Assembly: GCA_036508135.1 (NCBI GenBank)
Contig: DATCHW010000013.1
Coordinates: 33,284-97,283, forward strand
Direction of reading: 5' to 3'
From: DATCHW01 sp036508135
GTDB taxonomy: Bacteria > Bacteroidota > Ignavibacteria > Tepidaquicellales > Tepidaquicellaceae
Length of the DNA stretch: 64,000 bases
The number at the start of each line of letters is the position of its first letter. Positions within the stretch are counted from its first letter, which is position 1. Position numbers and translations under genes: made by a program. A model generated the notes under the pieces. The model was not told the origin of the DNA, did not search any database, and was given only the letters and a program-made list of their open reading frames with translations. Shown here in pieces: positions 36,788 through 45,385 of this stretch.

Positions 36788-37780
36788 TTATAACCATTTA
36801 AATTTGCCTTTATCACATATACCAATACAAATTTCATCACCATAGTAATTTTTAAAGGACACATCCTTTAAAATTGATAATTCTGACGAAATATTATCAA
36901 CAAATTGACTTTTTCCCAAGACTATATAGTAATGTTTTGATACATCTTTTCTTTTTTTACTATGATTGACGAACATTACTCTTTGCCTAAAACATTTTTT
37001 AGGATTTATACACGGCATATATTCTTTGCATATCCGTGGAACCAAAATTGCTAAATCACTTGAAAACCGTAAATAATCACTCACTTCCTCATTTATTATA
37101 TAAGGCATAAAACCTCTTGACCCTTTTTTATCAGGGGGGGTAATATCTATCAAAGATATTATTCCCGTTTCCGACAAATATTTACCAGCAATATTTAATA
37201 ATTCAAAATAATGATTATTTTCCCCTTCAGGATTTTGACTATACAATTCCGCCAAAAATTTAGAGGATATAATAAAATCAAAATCCTGAGTTATAAACTT
37301 TTTTTCGGCTCTTGAAAAAGCTTCTTTTAATCCTTTCTCGCTATCAACGGAACCGTGTAAAGATAAAAATTCAATTTTTTTTCCATAATAGTTTTTTACA
37401 TTACTAATAAATACATCTTGATATTTAAATGAAAATTCATTCCCGTCCATCGCGATGATTTTGAAATTATTTATATCGGGTAAATTATCAAGAAAAGCAT
37501 ACAGTAGTCCTGTTAAATTCCCACCAGTCCCCGCACCTATATCCAATATTTTAATTTCATGTTTGCTTGATAATATATCTTTATACTTTTTTTTATCAAA
37601 TAAAAAATTAAAAAGACTATAACTTTCTGCAAAACTTCTTGGGAAATAAGTACCAAGATATTTTTTAGTTTTTATTTCATCGTTATTTAAATTTACATCT
37701 ACATCTTCACCGGGAGAATATATTCCGCCTAATTTTTCAAATATTAATTTATCAATATATTTCGGTAAAGTAATTTCCAT
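36788..37780 (-). CDS. SAM-dependent methyltransferase-fold protein, Rsm22/METTL17-like
   Basis: 330 residues. The SAM-binding motif I is ILDIGAGTGGNLTG (about 78-91), with an acidic end to strand 2 (IIAMDGNE). Cysteines C251-x5-C257-x5-C263, an IVLGK strand, and a terminal CIGIC pair (C318, C322) reproduce the layout of Rsm22/METTL17 proteins, which bind 4Fe-4S and the small ribosomal subunit. This family assignment is my inference; the methyltransferase fold is firm. It is more AT-rich than the housekeeping genes and is followed directly by the DUF1848 gene. Confidence 0.75.
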   Translation of the reverse strand: MEITLPKYIDKLIFEKLGGIYSPGEDVDVNLNNDEIKTKKYLGTYFPRSFAESYSLFNFLFDKKKYKDILSSKHEIKILDIGAGTGGNLTGLLYAFLDNLPDINNFKIIAMDGNEFSFKYQDVFISNVKNYYGKKIEFLSLHGSVDSEKGLKEAFSRAEKKFITQDFDFIISSKFLAELYSQNPEGENNHYFELLNIAGKYLSETGIISLIDITPPDKKGSRGFMPYIINEEVSDYLRFSSDLAILVPRICKEYMPCINPKKCFRQRVMFVNHSKKRKDVSKHYYIVLGKSQFVDNISSELSILKDVSFKNYYGDEICIGICDKGKFKWL

Positions 37781-37875
37781 AATTTAAAATTTACCTTTTC
37801 TACTATAAAACTTTTATCCCAAAAAAATAATAATATTTCTTCTTTAAATATAGGCAAGTTTGCGGAATGATTTTC

Positions 37876-39018
37876 TTAACTCATTTCCTCAAATATAGTT
37901 CTATATTTTTCAAATATATATATTTTGGGTCTTAATCCCTTCTCAAGTTCTTCTATTATACCAAGTTTTTCTAATTTGTCCATAATCTCAAGTGCATATT
38001 TGCTTGAGACTGGAATTAGTTCCTTAATGATTTTCGACGTTAAGAATGGTCGTGAATATAAATATTCATATACTTTCAGTAATTTTCCTGTTCTTGAACC
38101 GGATGCATTTATTTTCTCTAAATCATATTTCTTCATTTCCACTATTTTATTGATTGTAGATGTCGCTCTTTCTGCTGTTATTTTTACTCCCTCAAGAAAG
38201 AATTTTATCCAGCTTTCGATATTATATTTATCCCTTGCGTTTGATAATGCATCGTAATATTCCTGTCTGTATTTTTTAAAATACTCAGACAAATAGAGTA
38301 ATGGCTTTTTTAAAACCTTTTTGTGAATTAAAAAAAATGTTATTAACAGCCGTCCGATTCTGCCATTACCATCAAGAAAAGGATGTATAGTTTCAAACTG
38401 ATAATGTATTAATGCTGTTTTGATTAATACAGGTATCTGGTCGCTTGTGTAAAAGAATTTTTCGAGTTCGTGCATTGCCGTTTTCATTTCTTCGACAGGA
38501 GGAGGAATATAATTTGCGGTCTGAATTGAAGTACCGCCTACCCAATTTTGTGATATGCGAAATTCTCCAGGTGTTTTATGTTCACCTCTGACTCCTTTCA
38601 ATAAGATCTTATGTATTTCTTTGATTAGAGGAAGTGAGAATGGAAAATCTTTTAAGCGATTTATACCATAATCCATCGCATTAATGTAATTTCTTATTTC
38701 GTCGGTATCGTTGGGTAATTCCTTAATTTTCAACTTCGACTCTTCTTTTAAATAATCCGATAATGTAGCTTGAGTTCCTTCAATTTGTGATGATAATGAT
38801 GCCTCTTTACCTATATACATTTTTAAAAAATAATTGATATCAGGTAAATTTTCAGCGATTTCATCAAATCTTGCAATTGCCGAATCTGCTTTTGAAAGCA
38901 AATTCACTAAATCATCGTCATATTTTATATCAAAAGGCAGATTTTCAGGAATAAACGCTTTGAATTGCGTTTCCCCTGATAGTTGTTTTATATATCGTCC
39001 TGTACTTGATGTTTTCAT
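37876..39018 (-). CDS. fic: Fic family AMPylase with autoinhibitory motif and C-terminal winged helix
   Basis: 380 residues. The Fic core is HPFLDGNGRIGR (212-223), intact, with the catalytic His and phosphate-binding loop. Residues 76-81 (SSQIEG) fit the [ST]xxxE[GN] inhibitory helix placed before the core, so it is a class II, self-inhibited Fic. The last ~80 residues (LTSKIIKELIPVSSKYALEIMDKLEKLGIIEE) look like a winged helix. Known chemistry: transfer of AMP to target hydroxyls. Two 27-bp repeats lie just upstream and may be its operator. Target unknown. Confidence 0.93.
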   Translation of the reverse strand: MKTSSTGRYIKQLSGETQFKAFIPENLPFDIKYDDDLVNLLSKADSAIARFDEIAENLPDINYFLKMYIGKEASLSSQIEGTQATLSDYLKEESKLKIKELPNDTDEIRNYINAMDYGINRLKDFPFSLPLIKEIHKILLKGVRGEHKTPGEFRISQNWVGGTSIQTANYIPPPVEEMKTAMHELEKFFYTSDQIPVLIKTALIHYQFETIHPFLDGNGRIGRLLITFFLIHKKVLKKPLLYLSEYFKKYRQEYYDALSNARDKYNIESWIKFFLEGVKITAERATSTINKIVEMKKYDLEKINASGSRTGKLLKVYEYLYSRPFLTSKIIKELIPVSSKYALEIMDKLEKLGIIEELEKGLRPKIYIFEKYRTIFEEMS

Positions 39019-39040
39019 AAAGTAAATTTAATGTCTGTAA

Positions 39041-39108
39041 TTTACCTAAAACCGCTTTAAAAGTAAATACTATGATTTGTGTTTACCTAAGGCCGCTCTA
39101 AAAGTAAA
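39041..39108 (-). promoter_or_regulatory. paired 27-bp operator-like repeats before fic
   Basis: Two copies (39041-39067 and 39082-39108) share TTTACCTAA, CCGCT and TAAAAGTAAA, differing at three or four positions. Each is bounded by inverted TTTAC and GTAAA. They start 41 bp apart, close to four helical turns, and lie 23 and 64 nt upstream of the fic ATG. This fits binding by a dimeric repressor, perhaps the Fic winged helix itself. Confidence 0.6.
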
Positions 39109-39177
39109 CAAGAAGGGTTTTATTTACTTGAAATCCTCACTAGGTTAATCTTTTAAGTAAGACAGGAAAAAAGAATA

Positions 39178-40128
39178 TTATTTCAATATCTTTATCTTTT
39201 CTTTGGGGAGGTTTATGCCGTATTTTTTTGCTGACTTTATTCCTTCTGATTCAATTTCTGCATAGCGGCTTCTTGACGGATTATTTAATGCTTCTTTTAT
39301 TTTTCTGTTAATCTTTGACCTGTTCGGCAAAAATCTTGCCGCTGAAATATTTTCTTTTTTCTCAAACATTTTTTTATACTGCCCTATATCCTGATCAAGA
39401 TGGGAAAAACTTTCTATATAATAACTGATTATACATTCAAGAAATTCCATCGGCAGTTCATATAAGTAAACTTTCATATATTTTTCTCCGCTTATTGCTT
39501 TTGTAAGAAAATAACGGTAGTAACAGAATTCCAACGGACCTAATATTATTTCATTGTTATCTATTTTTAAAGATGGATGTTTAATTGTCATCACTATTTC
39601 CGGCTTCAATGCCTTAATTTCCTTTTCAAGGTGTACTATTCTCGGAAGTCCCGTGCCGAGTTTTACTTGCGTGAATGGTTTGCTTTTAAATTTTGGTTCA
39701 CTGACCCTTATAATTTCCAACGGGAAATCACCGGACTCTGCCATTAATATCCAGCAGACCTGCATAGAAGGTGTTCCTGAAGATATTGCAGCAGTTAATT
39801 TAATTGTTTTTAGCCTGTTTTCGAATTTATCCCTGCAAAGTTCTAAGAGTTTAGGATAAATTTCATTATGGTCTGTGACATCTTCAAGTTCAAATGGATG
39901 GAGATAAACAGAAAGACAATGCTTTCTTGCTTTTATTTCTTTTTCAAGATACTTTGCAATTTTATAGCTGTCAAATTTTTCCTTCTCTGATTTTGTCCAG
40001 ATAAGATTTAATTCATCAAATTTTCCGGCTTTCAAAAGAGTAAGTATCGCCCCGTCATTCTTTCCTTGCATTTTTCCTGCATCGTTTCCACCGACAAATG
40101 ATATAAGAATGTTATACGCTTTTTTCAT
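39178..40128 (-). CDS. free-standing RtcR-type CARF domain protein
   Basis: 316 residues. The N-terminal ~150 residues match the CARF domain of RtcR: ILISFVGGNDAG (strand 1), FELEDVTDHNEIYPKL, then ISSGTPSMQVCWILMAESG (116-134), equivalent to the TTGT-x-x-AQICW ligand loop of RtcR, and IIRVSEP. The sigma-54 AAA+ and HTH domains of RtcR are absent. Instead there are ~130 residues with a possible winged-helix end (RSKINRKIKEAL ... SRYAEIESEGIKSAKKYGI). Known CARF domains sense cyclic oligonucleotides or RNA 2',3'-cyclic phosphate ends. Inferred: sensor or regulator; no CRISPR locus is in the window. The fic gene is 159 nt downstream. Confidence 0.72.
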   Translation of the reverse strand: MKKAYNILISFVGGNDAGKMQGKNDGAILTLLKAGKFDELNLIWTKSEKEKFDSYKIAKYLEKEIKARKHCLSVYLHPFELEDVTDHNEIYPKLLELCRDKFENRLKTIKLTAAISSGTPSMQVCWILMAESGDFPLEIIRVSEPKFKSKPFTQVKLGTGLPRIVHLEKEIKALKPEIVMTIKHPSLKIDNNEIILGPLEFCYYRYFLTKAISGEKYMKVYLYELPMEFLECIISYYIESFSHLDQDIGQYKKMFEKKENISAARFLPNRSKINRKIKEALNNPSRSRYAEIESEGIKSAKKYGINLPKEKIKILK

Positions 40129-40159
40129 TTGACACCATTTTTATTGAAAAATTCTATAA

Positions 40160-40352
40160 TAATAAATTATTTACAACCCCCTTTTATCCCCCTTTTTTAA
40201 GGAGGAATTTAACACACCCTTAATCCCATCCAAAGATTAAAAACTATTGGTGTCGCTTTGCTTAAACACCAACAGCGGCGAAACACAATCTTTAATCCCC
40301 ACTCAAGAAGAGGCAAACCCCCTCTTGCTCTCTCTTATAAAGGGGGAGAGAA
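40160..40352. repeat. intergenic cluster of palindromic repeats
   Basis: Three repeats in a row: a CCCCCTTTTATCCCCC...AAGGAGGAATTT copy (about 40173-40212; relatives at 44690 and in the 27359 gene), a TTGGTGT...ACACCAA copy (40247-40272; relative at 17716) and CCCCCTC...AAAGGGGGAGAG (about 40317-40350). They separate the O-methyltransferase from the CARF gene. Confidence 0.65.
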
Positions 40353-40353
40353 A

Positions 40354-41349
40354 TTAATTTTTATAACCTATCATTAGTGATGTATCAAGAGATGTTTTTT
40401 TAAATTCAATATTTTTGAATCCTGCAGTTATCAACCAGTCTGTAACTTCCTTTTCTGTGTAGGTATCACCTTTTTCTGTTCCGACAAGCATATTTATAGA
40501 GAAAAAAGCACCTATTCCGGGTGAAGTCCGGGTTTCATCCATTACATAATCCAGTATAACAATTTGACCGCCGGGATTTAAAGAGTCATAACATTTTTTA
40601 AACAGCAATTGATTTTCAGAGGGAGAGTTGCTGTGTATTACCGCGGACAAAAAAGCCATATCATATTCGCTTCCCAGTTCATCAGTTAAATAATCACCAG
40701 GTATTGTAGCAATTGAATTATTAAGTCCCTCTTTCGAAATATATTTCTCAGTGAGCGGAACTACATTTGGTAAATCATAAATTACACCTTTAAGTTGTTT
40801 ATTCTTTTTGATGAATTCAAACAGAAAAGCACCGGAACCGCCGCCAATATCTATTACAGTTTTAACTTTATCAAAATTTATAAGCGAAAGAATTTCCCTG
40901 GCATGATTTCCTCCACGGGAATGCATTGCAGCTATGAATGCTTCAAGCCAGTCTTTTCCCCTTTCATTAATTGAATCTCTGGTTAAAATTGAAGTACCCG
41001 CTTTTACCGCTTTTGTCAATGTATCCCATGAATCCCAAAGATTTACAATGTGTGCAATGCCGCCCATATATGCAGGACTTGATTTCACGAGGTGCTTCGA
41101 TGCCAGAGGAGAATTTGAAAATTTATTTCCTTTTTTTTCTATCAATCCGGTCACTACCAATGCATTTAAAAGCCTGTCAGTTGCTCTTTCATCGGTGTGT
41201 AACATTTCCGATATTTCAGAAGAGGTTTTTTTTCCCTCTCCGACGACACTGAATACTTCCAGTTCATAAGCAGTAAGGATTATTCTGCTAATGCGGAATG
41301 AATTAACCGCTTCCTGTAAATCAACCGGTGATAATATTTTATTATTCAT
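40354..41349 (-). CDS. plant/caffeoyl-type O-methyltransferase family protein
   Basis: 331 residues. An N-terminal winged-helix dimerisation domain (AYELEVFSVVGEGKKTSSEI, RATDRLLNALVVTGLIEKKG) precedes a SAM-binding domain with VIDIGGGSGAFLFEF, GVIYDLPNVVPL and the GGQIVILDYVMDE strand, the layout of methyltransferase family 2 (acetylserotonin OMT-like). The catalytic His equivalent may be in SAVIHSNSP. Substrate unknown; in bacteria such enzymes often methylate small phenolic or polyketide compounds. No biosynthetic neighbours are seen. Confidence 0.87.
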   Translation of the reverse strand: MNNKILSPVDLQEAVNSFRISRIILTAYELEVFSVVGEGKKTSSEISEMLHTDERATDRLLNALVVTGLIEKKGNKFSNSPLASKHLVKSSPAYMGGIAHIVNLWDSWDTLTKAVKAGTSILTRDSINERGKDWLEAFIAAMHSRGGNHAREILSLINFDKVKTVIDIGGGSGAFLFEFIKKNKQLKGVIYDLPNVVPLTEKYISKEGLNNSIATIPGDYLTDELGSEYDMAFLSAVIHSNSPSENQLLFKKCYDSLNPGGQIVILDYVMDETRTSPGIGAFFSINMLVGTEKGDTYTEKEVTDWLITAGFKNIEFKKTSLDTSLMIGYKN

Positions 41350-41456
41350 TCAGATAATTATTTTATTATTTTAAATTCCTATATTCTGTTAAGATTCCTG
41401 ACAAGTTTAGTCTCGTTAATAACATAAATATAATTGAATTATTAGAAAGATTTAAT

Positions 41457-41689
41457 TTAATTTTTTATATAAAATTTAATATGAATAACTTTCGGGGGAG
41501 GTGTTTTAAATAAAATTCGATTCGAAAAATCACAGTCCTTTGATATGATGGTAAGATTATTATTTTCTCATATTCCCAAATTTCTTCGTCTGAGAATTTT
41601 TAGTTATTATCTTTTAAATGAATAAATTCATCTCTATTCCAAAGAGAAAAATAATACGGTAAATTTAAATCTATTAAAAATTTTGCCAT
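41457..41689 (-). pseudogene. decayed DUF5615 (PIN-like) toxin
   Basis: The minus-strand frame starts with MAKFLIDLNLPYYFSLWN and DEFIHLKDNN, then a stop codon. SDEEIWEYEK continues in the same frame, and after a frameshift SKDCDFSNRILFKTPPPKVI follows. Together these are the ordered landmarks of DUF5615 proteins (acidic residues in LIDLNLP, SDEEIWEYA, SKDCDF). The start codon touches the DUF433 stop, the usual toxin-antitoxin layout. One stop plus one frameshift make it non-functional. Confidence 0.85.
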
Positions 41690-41923
41690 TTATGCTACTA
41701 CTTTGATAACATAATTCCTACCCATAAGATCTGCTGCAAACTTTATACATGCATCAATATCTTCTAACTCTAGTGAAGGGTATTGTTTAAGAATTTCCTG
41801 TTTTTCTTCTCCTGCACTCAGAAATTCCAGAATTGTCTGAACGGTAATCCTTTTACCTCTTATCGTCGGCTTTCCGTTACAGATTTTTTCATCTATCGTT
41901 ATTCTTTCTAATATTTTTTTCAT
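41690..41923 (-). CDS. DUF433 antitoxin-like protein
   Basis: 77 residues. ITIDEKICNGKPTIRGKRITV, ILEFLSAGEEKQEILKQYPSL and LEDIDACIKFAADL are the DUF433 pattern, a short HTH-like domain normally encoded before a DUF5615 or VapC-type toxin. Here the toxin gene directly downstream is broken, so this is an orphaned antitoxin. It may still repress its own promoter. Confidence 0.9.
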   Translation of the reverse strand: MKKILERITIDEKICNGKPTIRGKRITVQTILEFLSAGEEKQEILKQYPSLELEDIDACIKFAADLMGRNYVIKVVA

Positions 41924-42080
41924 ATTTTTTGTAGTGAATTTATTATCAAATTAATCTCTTTAAGTATTGAAATCAAATTTTTTATAAAGTCCTTTACCTT
42001 TTTATTTTGTACAAAAACTCATCAGATGAAACAAGCATTAACGTAGGTAATTCATCGGGTGAGTAAAACAGTGTCGCAAC

Positions 42081-42108
42081 AAAAAACCCTGCAAGTGCAG
42101 GGTTTTTT
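42081..42108 (-). terminator. intrinsic terminator after TonB-dependent receptor gene
   Basis: AAAAAACCCTGCA and TGCAGGGTTTTTT form a 13-bp stem with a 2-nt loop. On the minus strand it lies 29 nt after the receptor stop and ends in a T-tract. The symmetric A/T tracts could stop transcription both ways. Confidence 0.85.
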
Positions 42109-42136
42109 GTATTCGTATTATTTCTAAGTATATATT

Positions 42137-44584
42137 TTAATTCCCTGTTTGCTGAATTTCTCCTTCGGATTCCCTTTGTTTTCTTTGGGCTGTCTTTTGT
42201 GATTTTGAACTGAATTGTTCCCCGAAGTTAAAGGTCAATGTCAGGAATGCCGTTCGCGTACTTTGTTTCTGCCATATTCTTTGTGTGAAATCATTCCCTG
42301 CCAATTGTAAATTAAACCTTAGCTGGTTGAAAAGGTCGTTAACCCTGAATCCGAGAACAAGTTTCTTATCGAAGAAACTTTTTGAAATCGAAAGATTTAC
42401 CATTTGATTAGGTTCAATATCACCTTGTGATGTCGCCTGCTTTCCGAAATAAAAGTAAGTTAATTGTAAATCTGCAATCTCGGGAATGGAAGCACTGGTT
42501 GATAGACGAGTTGTCCAGGAATTATAAGTTTTATCAAAATTATTTATACCGTCATTATTAAATATATTTGTGTTGAAGTAACTATAATTTCCGTTGAATG
42601 TCCACCATTTTGAAAGACTTCCCTGCAGAATTAATTCAAGTCCTTTTGAATTTGAAGTTCCTGCGTTTTCAGGATACATCAATGATACTCCGTTTGTATC
42701 AACGGTGCTTAAGAAGTTAAGATCATTTTTGGTGTTCCTGTAAAAACCTGTTAACGTAACGGTGGCAAAATTTAAGGAACGTATATATCCAAGTTCCAGC
42801 GAATTTGTATATTCCGGTTTCAAATATGGATTGCCGGTTCTCTTTGTGTATGCATCGAATTGTTCAACAAAAGGATTCAGCATATTAAGCTGAGGACGGT
42901 TGATTCTCCGGCTATAGCTAAACTGAAATTGATTTTCCGTTCCGAGCTTTTGAGATAAACTTACGCTTGGAAATAAATCAAAATATTTGTTGTTGTATTT
43001 TTGTGTTCCCTGCAGAATTGAAAAATCAATATATGTATATTCGCCCCTTAGTCCTGCCTGATAGCTAAAATCTTTATAACCGCCTGAAAACGTACCATAA
43101 AATGCAGATATCCAGTCTTTGTAATCTGCATCATTAGTTCTTCCCGGATCCGGAATCGATGTGCCGGAATTCCCATCGAAATTATTGAAAGTATAATTTC
43201 CTGAAATATTTCTTAAGTCTGATTTAACTCCGGTTTCAAGTTTCGAAATTTCACCAAACGGGTGGACATAATCTGCCTGCCAGTTGAGAAAGTTAAATTT
43301 GAAATCTGAAAACTTCTCTTGAAGTAAAACAGAATTTGTGAGATAATTTTTGTAACTGACAGGACTATTTTCTTTCCTGCCCGAATAATTCAGGAAGGTT
43401 GTAAAATCTCTTCCTTTCTCTTCAAATTTTTTAGTATAAGTAAGTGTGGCATCGAAATTATAACCGTTTCTCCCATCATCCATTTCCGCAATATTATTAA
43501 AGGTGTTGTTTCTATTTATATCGAATACATTAAGTGTATTTTTGGAGACAATGTGCCTGTCAAAATTAAAGTAATTAGCAACAAGTGACAGTGTATTGAA
43601 TTTATCAAAATCATAATCTGCACCAAAAGCACCGTAATGCGAAATACCTTTATAATGCCAGTCAAGATTCGTGATTATATTATTTGATGCAGTGCTTGAA
43701 AATAATGTCCTGTCTATTAATGAACTTCCCGGCATCAGATAATTCCAATAGCTGTAATTTCCGTTAACGGTAAATTTACCTTTCTTCACAGAGCCTCCCA
43801 TAGAAATATTATACTTATCCTGAGTACCACTATTTGCTTTTATATTTCCATTGTAACCTAAATTATCGTTAGGTTTCATAATTAGATTAATAATACCGGA
43901 CACACCTTCTGCTTCGTATTTCGCAGATGGGTTATTAATAATTTCTACTTTTTCAATCAAATTTGCAGGAATATTCTGAAGCGCCTGAGTTCCATTGCTG
44001 AGCATAGCGGAAGGCTTGCCGTCTATCAGAATTTTAACATTTCCGGCACCCCTTAAAGATACATTACCGTCATTATCAACATCTACGGAAGGAACGTTTT
44101 TAAGCAAATCCAGAGCGTTTCCGTTTTGTGCTGTGAGATCTTTCTTGGCATCGTATATTTTTTTACCTGCTTCAAAAGTCATTTGCGGAGCTTCATCTTC
44201 TACCTTTATTTCCTCTGTGGTTTCCGAGCTTGCTTCGAGACTAATGGTTCCAAGATTAATTTCTTTTTTACTATTATCTACTTTCACATTTTTTGCAATT
44301 GCTGTGGAATATCCAACATAAGTGATTTTCACAGTGTAACTTCCATCAGTGATATCGCTCACTTCAAATTTACCCTCGCTATCTGTTAATATCCCGCCGA
44401 TGAGAGCAGAATCACCTGACTTGAAAACCTGAACTGTTGCAGATTCAAGTGCTTTACCTGATGATTTTTCAATCACTGTCCCTTTTATTTTATTACCTTT
44501 AAAGCTGTCCTGGGAGAAAACTGACTGATTGAGTAATAAAATTGAAAGAAATAAAAAAATGGATGATATAGTATATTTTTTCAT
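42137..44584 (-). CDS. TonB-dependent outer membrane receptor-like protein with carboxypeptidase-regulatory-like domain
   Basis: 815 residues. Signal peptide (cleavage near VFSQ), then a CarboxypepD_reg-like beta-sandwich (IKGTVIEKSSGKALESATVQ to VGYSTAIAKNV, about 32-105), a plug domain (LDLLKNVPSVDVDNDGNVSLRGAGNVKILIDGKP, IEKVEIINNPSAKYEAEGVSGIINLI), and an outer-membrane beta-barrel of the OMP_b-brl_3 type (NRPQLNMLNPF, GNPYLKPEYTNSLELGY). No clear TonB box is visible. Such proteins import or bind ligands at the outer membrane; the ligand is unknown. The C-terminal tail is Gln/Arg/Glu-rich. Confidence 0.92.
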   Translation of the reverse strand: MKKYTISSIFLFLSILLLNQSVFSQDSFKGNKIKGTVIEKSSGKALESATVQVFKSGDSALIGGILTDSEGKFEVSDITDGSYTVKITYVGYSTAIAKNVKVDNSKKEINLGTISLEASSETTEEIKVEDEAPQMTFEAGKKIYDAKKDLTAQNGNALDLLKNVPSVDVDNDGNVSLRGAGNVKILIDGKPSAMLSNGTQALQNIPANLIEKVEIINNPSAKYEAEGVSGIINLIMKPNDNLGYNGNIKANSGTQDKYNISMGGSVKKGKFTVNGNYSYWNYLMPGSSLIDRTLFSSTASNNIITNLDWHYKGISHYGAFGADYDFDKFNTLSLVANYFNFDRHIVSKNTLNVFDINRNNTFNNIAEMDDGRNGYNFDATLTYTKKFEEKGRDFTTFLNYSGRKENSPVSYKNYLTNSVLLQEKFSDFKFNFLNWQADYVHPFGEISKLETGVKSDLRNISGNYTFNNFDGNSGTSIPDPGRTNDADYKDWISAFYGTFSGGYKDFSYQAGLRGEYTYIDFSILQGTQKYNNKYFDLFPSVSLSQKLGTENQFQFSYSRRINRPQLNMLNPFVEQFDAYTKRTGNPYLKPEYTNSLELGYIRSLNFATVTLTGFYRNTKNDLNFLSTVDTNGVSLMYPENAGTSNSKGLELILQGSLSKWWTFNGNYSYFNTNIFNNDGINNFDKTYNSWTTRLSTSASIPEIADLQLTYFYFGKQATSQGDIEPNQMVNLSISKSFFDKKLVLGFRVNDLFNQLRFNLQLAGNDFTQRIWQKQSTRTAFLTLTFNFGEQFSSKSQKTAQRKQRESEGEIQQTGN

Positions 44585-45100
44585 AACCGTAAAATTTATT
44601 TGTTGTAACTTTTTATTCCTATTTACGATTACAAAACAAAAATTGTTTCGTATTAAAATAAGGGTATAAAAACACTGACCGACTTTTCGACAACCCCCTT
44701 TAATCCCCCTTTATTAAATGGGAATATTTAAAGAGGAAAAAATCGGTTTAAATAAATATTCTTTATTTAAACATTTGCATTAATGTTAGTCTAATTCAAG
44801 ATAGATTACCGTTGAAATCTCTTAATCTTTTAGAATTATATAGTTATTGCAGTTTAGGTAAAATAGAACTATATTGAACCCGTTAAGTAACAATACTTCT
44901 GTTCTTTTCTACCAGCAAAATGGTTAGCACTTGAAAAATGCTACGCTTTTAAAACCGATTTTTACTGTAATACCTTATTTCCATTAAATAAGTTTTATGT
45001 AGTAAAAGAAATGCCTTAGCAGCAATACGTTTTATAAGCAGGAAATCGCAGTTGTATAATTTTTAAAAAGGGTAACTCCAGAAACATTAAAATCTGTAAA
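44585..45100. other. divergent intergenic region and long csp leader
   Basis: 516 nt between the receptor and the cold-shock gene. Holds a degraded ACAACCCCCTTTAATCCCCC repeat (44690-44730). The rest is AT-rich. Cold-shock genes often have long structured leaders that sense temperature, so the 350 nt before the csp ATG may include one; I cannot define its ends. Confidence 0.4.
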
Positions 45101-45304
45101 ATGGAAAAAGGAACAGTAAAATGGTTTAATGCTACCAAAGGTTTTGGCTTCATTTCAAGAGATGGTCAAGAAGATATCTTCGTTCACTACAAAGCGATTG
45201 AAGGTAAAGGCTACAAGTCTCTAAACGAAGGCGAAGTGGTCGAATTCGAAATCGAAGAAGGACCAAAGGGTAAGCAAGCTGCTAACGTAAGAAAAGTAGA
45301 GTAA
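45101..45304 (+). CDS. cold-shock domain protein (CspA family)
   Basis: 67 residues. KGTVKWFNATKGFGFISRDG contains RNP1 (KGFGFI), and DIFVHYKAI contains RNP2. ANVRKV ends the five-stranded OB fold. It binds single-stranded RNA and DNA and acts as an RNA chaperone. Monocistronic with its own terminator. Confidence 0.96.
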   Translation: MEKGTVKWFNATKGFGFISRDGQEDIFVHYKAIEGKGYKSLNEGEVVEFEIEEGPKGKQAANVRKVE

Positions 45305-45322
45305 ATTAAATCCAAAATACAA

Positions 45323-45358
45323 AAACCCGTCACGCTAATCCGCGGCGGGTTTTTTTTT
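45323..45358 (+). terminator. intrinsic terminator after csp
   Basis: AAACCCGTC pairs with GGCGGGTTT (one wobble), followed by a T9 run, 18 nt after the csp stop. Confidence 0.88.
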
Positions 45359-45385
45359 CTGATACTGTTAGAAGATTATAATGTT

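Noticed and set aside
35771..44584. CRISPR array to go with the CARF protein
   Set aside because: No run of regularly spaced direct repeats with unique spacers exists here; the two 27-bp repeats at 39041 have a 14-nt gap and only two copies.
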